Below, piece after piece: positions 58,401-64,000 of a stretch of DNA of 64,000 nt. The notes beneath the pieces are model-generated. The model saw only the letters and a program-made list of their open reading frames with translations, was not told the origin of the DNA and did no database searches. The position numbers were made by a program, and so were the translations under genes. The DNA lies in contig JAGUCH010000008.1 in NCBI GenBank assembly GCA_019096065.1, forward strand, positions 4,841,001 to 4,905,000. The letters are read 5' to 3'. How positions within the stretch are numbered: the first letter of the stretch is position 1; each line of letters begins with the position of its first letter. This DNA comes from Paracyclopina nana (taxonomy: Eukaryota; Arthropoda; Copepoda; Cyclopoida; Cyclopettidae).

Positions 58401-61400
58401 AAGTTTCAATAAAGCTCAAGTATAGACTAAATCAACGCTACATTATTTGAGTACAAAAACCATTGATTCACGCCTAAAATTTATAATAGAAAATACCTCA
58501 ACAACGCCAACTTCAAATTGAGCAATTATCAAATGTTTATGCTACACATTTTTTAGAGAGTGAAATTAATAAATTACTTGCAGTTAAGACGATGTCTACT
58601 CTAAAAAATCTGAATAAGATCAAGTACAGAATATTGCGAAAAATTGCAGTCACACGAAGAGTGAAATTAATATAATATATTAATATATTTCTTAAATCAA
58701 CTGTTCAAGACACTGCAACGAGTGCATGAGATCTTTTTACAAAAGATATTGTTTGGTGGGGACTTTATCACTGTTGATTTTAGCATAAATTACAAGCCTC
58801 AAAGGTGTGTGTGTGTGATTGCAGAAATAAATGGGCATCCATATCCATTGTGGAAAGGGATAGTTTTCCAGCCACGTGGGCTGATCGTGACCCCAAAAAG
58901 CACTATTTTAATTCTAATGCTCAGCAACACGGATAGTATATAACCAGCATATGGTTATTTTTGCACACAAAATGCAGAGCTGGTGTTTAAAGAGGAATAA
59001 ACTAGGGCAAAATAGTCAGAGTACCCGGCATTTTTCTTTATGTCCTTCCCTAATGTTGTCATTTTCATTCATGGCCAGCCGAGGCCATTATTTTCACGGA
59101 CAAAGAAAATGCTGCCTCAACTCACTGCAGAAGCTCTTGAGAGCAAGGAACTTACCTAAATTGCCTCTGGCCAAAAGCCCGGCGCAAAATATGAAGAGAT
59201 CTCCGAAGCAATGATACTATGCTTATAGTAGAGAAACCTTGTTTTATGGGCCAAGCAATTTTTAGGCATGTCAAAAAGGCTTATCTAGCAAAAAAGGGTC
59301 TACGGAATGCGATAGACATTCCATCACGACGGACAGAATGGATTGCTCAAAAACTAGCTAGAAATGAGAAAATTTGCAGATTATTTTCAAATAATCATTA
59401 TGAGTGGTTTTCAAAATTCACTCAGTCACATACTTGAAATTCAAGGTGACACATTTTACCTTAAAAAAGCTGATAAATCATCTTTAAAAAAAGGACTCTC
59501 ATCTTCCTAGGATGAGTAAAGTAGGTCTACAATATGCATGCAATAATTGCACTTTTACCAAAGATTCATTAAAAAAGAGTCTAGACGACGAGATAAAAAC
59601 CGAGTGCAAATACCAAAAAAAGTACGGTACTAATTTTACCACCGAATTGGTCAACTTTGTGGTTAACGAAGACACCTGTTAAATGTAATTTAAGACTGCA
59701 ATTCACGTTTGAAAAACGAGCTTCGTAATTTCTTTCATACCATATCTACAATACAAGTGTGGTACAACTATATGCTACTTTAATAAGCGTTACAAACTTT
59801 TTCCTATGGCATTCAATCTAATGAACATTAAGTTGTTCGTAGGAGACCTCAACGCGCGGATGATCAAACGATAAACTATACAAGCTTTCGTGCTTGAGTT
59901 GCTGCACTAGATTTTTTACCCGAGCATGGCCCAAAGGCAAGTATCAATCATACGGATACGACTCTAAATAGCACATGTGAGCCGAATTTTTTATTCGAAG
60001 GATAATTGTGACACATCCGCGTGTGCCAGCCAGCAGCGAGCGCATTCTTTTCTCGTGAGCAATTGCCCACTGCCGAAAAATGCTTCTGTTGCTAGTTATG
60101 AAAAAATCGATCAAGACACAGAGGAATTCACCCAATTATTTGGAGAAAACTGAAATATCTTGTCATACTAGTATCTGTATAGTTGGGCTTTTAATTGAAA
60201 GCCTAAAGGTTACATGAAGAATGTTCTTTAAGCCAATTTCGATTTAGTGAGTTTCGTTTTGGTGGTATTCATAGAATCCAAACTCATTTATACACCTCAA
60301 GGTCAAGTTGCGAGTAACAATGAAAAAGTAGAAAACTCATCTCACTCCTAAGAAAACTTTGTCACCACTAATTTTTCACGCTCCTTCCAAGAATGTGTTA
60401 CTATACAAGACTATATAGAGAGTACGCAGTAGCTATATGGTAGGTATACTAGTATAGCAATTCAATTGAAAAATCCATTCAATAGTGTATTCGTAAAAGT
60501 GGCCTGGAATCCGCCGCATGGCTTTTATTCGATTGGCAAAAAAAAAAAATGTTGCGTGCATGAGGAAACAGGAAATATTGTGCTAAGAAAAGAAGAAGTT
60601 GTGTGATCATGTGCTGAAAACTTTCACCCTTTTTTCATTCATATTCTAAGATGGCAGGAGCAGCAGCATTCAACCATTAAATTCCCAACAATAATCCTTC
60701 ATTCATTCTTTTGTGCTTGCAGGTCTTCTTCGCCACTTTGGCAATATTTGCCACCACAAAATGCTCTGCCTTTTTCTTTGGAAATACCAGGCAAGTGAGG
60801 CAAAGGCCGCATTACCACCACCAGCCAAGGCCTGTCAGCTACCACGAAAAGCCTCCGATTGTTGTGGAAGATGGGTATGGCTCACCAGCAGCCCCTGTAA
60901 TTGTAGATGATGGCTATGGCTCCCCAGCAGCCCCAGTATTAGGCGCATATGGAGCACCCGTTCAAGAAGACAGCTATGGATCACCTTCAGCACCCGTTTA
61001 TCACAGTCCTGCACCTTCTATTGCACCTGCAAGTAGCTATGGCTCCCCTGTGTCTGCTCCAGTTTATTCAGCTCAGCCAGTTTCGACAGGATACAATTCA
61101 GCTCATGCTGAGCCAGATACTTATGGTTCCCCTGTAGCTGCTCCTGTTTACCATAATGGCAACCAAGGTCATCATCATGTTGAGCAAGACAGTTATGGCT
61201 CTCCAGCTGCTCCAGTCCAATCTGTGGCCTATGGTCCTCCTACATACCAACAAGACAGCTATGGAACTCCTCAAGCTCCAATTGAGCATAATAGCAATCA
61301 TGCGCAGGGTAGCTACAAAGCTCCGCCTAAAGAAGAAGACAGCTATGGCGCACCTGCTGCCCCCGTTCTGTCCACCTCCTATGCACCTACAAAGCCAGTG

Positions 61401-62285
61401 TACACTGCACCGGCCACACCTCAATACAAGCCTGTCTATAGACCCCCACGATTGGCAACAAAGTACAACAAGCCAAAAAGGCAGGTTGCCCATTATGATA
61501 GCCTTTACAGCTGGATGATGCCCTCTTTCAAAATGCCCATCTTTAACATGCTGATGCCTTCTTTCATCAGAAGGCCACGATTCATTCCTTCACCTCCTTC
61601 AGTGAAGCATAATAAGCCTCAGCCTTCAGTGGTCAAAACCTATGGCACGAAGGGCAAAGACCAAAGGCTTGAATACAGTGGGTGGCAACCCATTGAAAAT
61701 GCCTACTCCCCTCCTGTACCAGAATATTACTCAGAAGAGCCAGAGCCCGTAATTATCACCATTGACAATGCTCATGAGCACTCAAAACAAGTCAGTTATA
61801 AGGCTGCCCCTAGTTCAGCCTATGATGCTCCACCCGAGCCCATCACTGCCAGCCCCAATGTCTATAGAGAGCCTCAAGTTGTCTATGGATCTGCACCAAT
61901 TGAGCAGCCACTATTTGACTATGCCCCAGTTCAAGATTTGACCCAACTGGCAGATGCAGCTGCTGCAGACATTGATTACATTCCACATACCCATGCTCCA
62001 GGAAAATACCAAGCCACCCACCAAGCTGAACATTTGGCACATGAGGTCCTATCAGGATCTGTGTATGTGCAGCAAACTGAGGTTGAGCAAAATCAGCGGC
62101 CAGAAGAAGAGCTGATAGATGAAGATGATGAAGATCTCTACTACATTTTCTATGATGATGGCAAAAGTGACCAACAACAAAAGTCTAGTCCTGCTAAGTC
62201 AAGTACATCCCACTTTAACCTCAGTGTCAATGGCCAGACACATGGATTCAGCCACAATTTTGATCACAGTAGGGCCAAAAAGTAG
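46437..62285 (+). CDS. Secreted Tyr/Pro-rich repeat protein, probable cuticle or matrix structural protein
   Basis: Exon 2 (60723-62285) encodes nearly the whole protein; it begins with the rest of a signal peptide (VFFATLAIFATTKCSA) after a good acceptor, but has no start codon. The proposed exon 1 is 46437-46448 (ATG AAG CTA ATG, then GTGAGT donor), giving MKLM + VFF...CSA: 524 aa in phase. Residues about 50-225 hold nine or so repeats of the type [DS]-S/G-YGSPAAPV; SYG[AS]P recalls resilin-like elastic repeats with cross-linkable Tyr. A KPKRQ dibasic site, a Met/Phe/Pro segment (MMPSFKMPIFNMLMPSF) and an acidic C-terminal part (EEELIDEDDEDLYYIFYDD) follow. No Rebers-Riddiford chitin-binding consensus is seen. 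The 14.3-kb intron carries the transposon. Exon 2 is firm (0.9); the exon 1 link is inference (about 0.6). Confidence 0.7.
48812..48880. promoter_or_regulatory. Divergent pair of CTCF-like motifs
   Basis: GTAGCGCCATCTATA (minus-strand reading AGATGGCGC) at 48812-48826 and GTAGAGGGCGCTT (plus) at 48868-48880 both match the AG[AG][TG]GGCGC core, in opposite orientation about 45 nt apart. Motif evidence only. Confidence 0.3.
49469..49493. repeat. (TG)12 microsatellite
   Basis: Uninterrupted TG dinucleotide tract of about 25 nt inside the intron, just left of the transposon. Confidence 0.9.
50160..53037 (-). CDS. Transposase of the animal Tnp2-like (DAPAR/GTSPL) family
   Basis: Exons: 53037-52605, 52546-52368, 52228-52085, 52025-50160; 873 aa, all phases consistent. 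The N-terminal 250 residues are charged and disordered with a basic start (KKPKSSLKREL) and KKKKQ/RRPRP patches. The catalytic-like core lies in the last exon: HVDG (Asp at about 409), IGDAPIRAKLRCAMQHN (Asp at about 474) followed by CELC at 493-496, GTSPLLK, a DPFHLLFLGMCKTLM block (about 564-578), NYNLHVFFHL, and EPYEAWYAKM (Glu at about 733-736). These correspond in order to the DAPARA, GTSPL, LDYMHLVCLGVMRK, YNVHxLLHL and PFENYLGKLK blocks of related animal proteins. A DDE-type active site is inferred. Introns hold few ACGCTT motifs, exons several. Confidence 0.85.
53205..53888 (-). CDS. Short acidic protein encoded in the transposon
   Basis: Exons 53888-53537 and 53482-53205 join in phase (splitting a Val codon) to give 209 aa. 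It starts MEHAVDEDEELRREPEI and is very rich in Asp/Glu, with a run near DDDEGKDDDEEWTDEDDD. The C-terminal part has clustered Cys (ELPCGCLHVKC), and an earlier CHEDECKCYK occurs at the exon junction. It lies upstream of the transposase on the same strand. The frame stops 167 nt before the transposase ATG, and an AG acceptor lies at about 53071-53070, so these exons could alternatively be part of a spliced transposase 5' leader. No family was recognised. Confidence 0.5.
53889..54354. promoter_or_regulatory. Divergent internal promoter of the transposon
   Basis: About 470 nt between the minus-strand acidic/transposase unit and the plus-strand 1028-aa gene. It is more GC-rich than the rest of the element, with many AGCT/CAGCTA repeats and a full TGACGTCA palindrome at 54148-54155. 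No clear TATA box. Confidence 0.5.
54148..54155. promoter_or_regulatory. CRE/ATF palindrome TGACGTCA
   Basis: Exact consensus CRE within the element's divergent promoter region. It could couple element transcription to CREB/ATF signalling. Sequence match only. Confidence 0.45.
54355..57943 (+). CDS. Unrecognised 1028-aa transposon-encoded protein
   Basis: Ten exons: 54355-54619, 54672-55024, 55077-55505, 55559-55896, 55952-56231, 56288-56527, 56598-57335, 57390-57552, 57612-57814, 57866-57943; every junction is GT-AG and in phase. The N-terminus (about 1-110) is globular, starting MSRSQLTSASPREERI. Then come a Ser/Lys/Pro linker, a helical segment that may be coiled-coil (LKELKEIKEWMKTNN...LSEKVAQRDTLIKQI), and a conserved-looking middle domain (about 360-560: FVDVYLSCVDVLELL, FKRKLPRGVMTLLMTHVMPYYR, NWAIADTPQLMSRAFVNFFH). 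A basic patch follows (GGRKRRTSKKEK, GKKKRTPKK), then acidic/Ser clusters, and a C-terminal Cys cluster (LICACQCQDG). No zinc finger or known DNA-binding fold was recognised. By position it could be the TnpA-like partner of the transposase; this is inference. Confidence 0.8.
58334..58390. repeat. 27-bp perfect-stem hairpin with a 3-nt loop
   Basis: Arms 58334-58360 and 58364-58390 pair over 27 positions (26 Watson-Crick plus one G-T) around a TTT loop. The core is GCGATTACATGTGA with its complement, flanked by A7 and T7 runs. It lies 391 nt beyond the stop of the 1028-aa gene, near the right end of the transposon. Confidence 0.95.
58557..58671. repeat. 14-bp direct repeat near the right end of the transposon
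   Basis: AGAGTGAAATTAAT occurs at 58557-58570 and again at 58658-58671, 101 nt apart. It may be a subterminal repeat of the transposon or mark its right border. Confidence 0.7.
58690..60720. other. Right part of the large intron
   Basis: About 2 kb without recognised coding sequence; frames at 58722-59437 have no family similarity. AT-rich, ending in the pyrimidine-containing acceptor of cuticle exon 2 at 60721-60722. Confidence 0.45.
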
Positions 62286-62532
62286 TAGCCTGACAGCTAT
62301 GAAGAACTTGCCTTCAACTCCTCAGTAAAACATATTCTTATATTTACAACACTAATTTATGAATGTCTCTTTTGCATCGATCCATTTTACTACCAAGGTG
62401 CCATCACTATAAATCAAGACTTGAGATTGAGTTAAAAATGGATCTTCTCTGTAATTTTGTTGTTGTCGTTGTTTTCAGTGTACAGGTTGGTTCTTTTCAA
62501 AAATCAGCAATAAATGACAAACGGGCATGTGT

Positions 62533-64000
62533 TCAAGCTGAGAACTCATCTCGGTTGAAAATGGGATTAGGTCTAGAGATGTTTTCTTGGTTGTCGTCTA
62601 TAGCCTTGGATTTTTGCAGCCAAAAGGAGCCAAAAATGCCCAAATCAACCAATTGTGCATTGCGATCTGGCATTTGCATTTTTTGAAAATTCCCACTCTT
62701 TTTTGCTGCCCTCTGTAGAGCTTGTACGACAACCAGTTTACTTCCGTCTTTGCCTGTTTCTTCAACGATTTCATTTGTCAGCTCAACCTTGGGCTCAACT
62801 GTTGTTGCGGTGGGTTTAAAATCTCCTAAAGACTCTACTTCCTTCCATTTAGAGGTGGCAGTAGGCATAATTGTCGTGTCGGCAATTAAATCAGCTAAGC
62901 TACCCATTTGTTTGTTGGTTCCTGAAGTAATTTTCTCAGCTGTCATGACTGTTGACTCAGCCATTTCTGGTGTCTCAGTTACCACCTTAGCTGATTGCAT
63001 GGTCTCAATAGTTTTTTCAGTGGTCTCAGTAGTTTTTTCTGCGGTCTCAGTAATTCTTTCAGTGGTCTCAGTAAATTTTTCAGACATCTCAGTAAATTCA
63101 TCAGACATCTCAGTAAACGTCTCAGACGTCTCAGTAAATTTTTCAGTTGTGGGCTCAGCAATTATCTCAGTTGCCGCTGAGAGCTCAGCTCCTTTGTTGG
63201 TGGTGCTGGTGGACTCAGTTTTCATTGTGGTTAGGGGTAGAGGGTCTACTGCAGTTTTAAATTGCTTCGAGGTGGACACTAAGATAGGGAGGGGAGTGGG
63301 TAAAAATTCAAAGCCAGAACTCTGTTCTCGATTGTTGACTATGGGCAAAGGAGGTGGTTGAGCCGGCTGATAATCCTGGCTGAAGTCCTGGTCATCATTG
63401 TAATTGTAGTCCACTTGATAGTCATTCTGATGGTCATCATCATCGGCATAATAGAATGAATCCAAAGTTGCCTCTGGCCGAGTTCTGGGTTTTTCTTCAG
63501 CTCGTTTTCGGGCTAACACTAATGGATGATTACGACCTAATAAGTGCTCTGGCGCGTCCTGAAAAGTCGAAATCCGCATTTCAAAGGAAATGCCCACAAT
63601 TTTTCCCACAAAATTCACTTACTTGCAAATCCTCTAATCCCCTGTTCGAAACTATTGGCAATCCGCGACAGGCTTGGGCTGACCAAAATCTCCCATCTCG
63701 CATGCTCCAAGTGGTATCTTCAAAGCATCCTGACTTGGGGTTGTGGGGGTCTCGCACATTTTCCAAAAAGCACCACACAGGATTGATCCCATCATTCCTA
63801 TTGGTATCCACCCTGTTCATAAAAAGATAGGCGCATTTGGGCTTGTGGATCTAAAATGCACATAAGATAGTGACATTATTCCTACCCTGAGCAATTTCCT
63901 CTAATTGAACCATCACGAGCAATTTCCACTGCATCTTCACCTTGAGCACATCTGCAAGTATTTTCATATAATCTGTGCTTCCGTCCCTCTTCACCACCGC
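62533..64000 (-). CDS. Secreted Thr-rich (mucin-like) protein, partial
   Basis: Exons seen: 63558-62533 (last), 63850-63623, and a piece from the right edge to 63941 (donor CAAG|GTGAAG); the start lies outside the window. The N-terminal part seen has a Cys-containing domain (KPKCAYLFMNRVDTNRND, PVWCFLEN, SGCFEDTTWSMRDGRFWSAQACRG). After an acidic Tyr/Asp stretch (DDDDHQNDYQVDYNYNDDQD) comes a Pro-rich linker, then a long Thr/Glu segment of [ST]-E-x-[FT]-TE repeats (ETFTEMSDEFTEMSEKFTET...), a likely O-glycosylation region. The reading frame of the edge exon is uncertain: another frame reads Cys-rich (NTCRCAQGEDAVEIARDGS) but gives no in-phase canonical splice. Convergent with the cuticle gene. 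Family not recognised. Confidence 0.7.

Larger units (their letters stand above)
49800..58680. mobile_element. Two-gene DNA transposon with a Tnp2-like transposase; ends approximate
   Basis: An autonomous-looking element inside the cuticle-gene intron. It contains a transposase gene (minus, 50160-53037), a short acidic gene or upstream exon (minus, 53205-53888), a common promoter region (53889-54354) and a 1028-aa gene (plus, 54355-57943). The hexamer ACGCTT/AAGCGT occurs about 28 times between 49824 and 58115 and becomes rare outside, which was used to estimate the borders. All exons of both large genes are open and in phase, with good splice sites, so the copy looks intact and recent. I could not find terminal inverted repeats or a target duplication by eye. 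The transposase resembles the animal family with DAPARA, GTSPL and LG(V/M)xK motifs usually grouped with CACTA-type elements. Confidence 0.75.

Noticed and set aside
58722-59437. Three consecutive short plus-strand frames right of the transposon
   Set aside because: They use non-ATG starts or have no recognisable domain and no consistent splice phases; treated as intron sequence.
62750-63361. 203-codon open frame antisense to the Thr-rich protein
   Set aside because: It is the mirror of the Thr/Glu repeat (Val/Ser-rich) and has no independent support.
63851-63940. Splice from CTCAGG|GTAGGA at 63885 in the right-edge gene
   Set aside because: It gives the wrong phase and an early stop in the next exon; the CAAG|GTGAAG donor at 63941 keeps the frame.

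Overview
The window is nuclear DNA from an animal, and most likely an arthropod with a compact genome. Reasons: spliced genes with mostly 45-65 nt GT-AG introns, a miniature/dusky-type zona pellucida (ZP) cuticle protein, a secreted Tyr-rich SYGSPAAPV-repeat matrix protein, a CUB-less trypsin-fold protease, and animal housekeeping genes that match human counterparts closely (LSM2, TXNL4A, eIF3m, STX18, RNPS1). The exact lineage (small crustacean, mite, springtail or similar) cannot be fixed from sequence alone. Exon maps below were built by hand from splice sites and phase continuity; total CDS lengths divide by 3 in every complete gene.

Layout, left to right. 1-5.1 kb: 5' part of a large cadherin (-), running off the left edge. 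6.4-9.5 kb: C2H2 zinc-finger gene (-) with three copies of a five-finger superunit. 9.9-14.7 kb: polypeptide GalNAc-transferase (-), whose first intron contains the complete intronless VPS16 gene (+). 14.9-16.2 kb: eIF3m (-). 16.9-19.4 kb: cysteinyl-tRNA synthetase (+). 19.7-21.3 kb: SLC49A4/DIRC2-like transporter (+). 23.7-29.0 kb: ZP-domain membrane protein (+) whose big intron contains a complete SMYD4-like gene (-). 29.4-30.7 kb: secreted serine protease (+). 30.7-32.0 kb: tight minus-strand run of LSM2, TXNL4A/Dim1 and an unrecognised ORF. 32.7-34.9 kb: eIF3B (+). 35.1-35.7 kb: small unrecognised membrane protein (-) with a GC-AG intron. 37.0-38.5 kb: cytosolic alpha-carbonic anhydrase (+). 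38.6-39.6 kb: syntaxin-18 (-). 40.0-42.4 kb: ARMH3/C10orf76 (+). 42.6-43.9 kb: RNPS1 (+). 46.4-62.3 kb: a repeat-rich secreted cuticle/matrix protein (+) with a proposed 12-nt first exon and a 14.3-kb intron. 62.5-64 kb: secreted Thr-rich protein (-), running off the right edge.

The main accessory element sits inside the 14.3-kb intron, at about 49.8-58.6 kb. It is a two-gene (possibly three-gene) DNA transposon. It encodes an 873-aa transposase of the animal Tnp2-like 'DAPAR/GTSPL/LGxxK' type (-) and a divergently transcribed, 10-exon, 1028-aa protein (+) that I do not recognise. The hexamer ACGCTT (either strand, usually in a TTCACGCTTYA context) is scattered through the whole element, in exons, introns and flanks, at roughly eight times its chance frequency. 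It is a candidate element-wide binding-site array. A near-perfect 27-bp hairpin lies near the right end. I could not identify terminal inverted repeats or a target-site duplication, so the element ends are approximate.

Functionally the neighbourhood is mixed: translation (eIF3m, eIF3B, CARS), RNA processing (LSM2, TXNL4A, RNPS1), membrane traffic (VPS16, STX18, ARMH3), glycosylation, and cuticle/extracellular matrix (ZP protein, repeat protein, Thr-rich protein). Several genes are nested or packed head-to-head, which fits a gene-dense genome. No tRNA, rRNA or CRISPR was seen.
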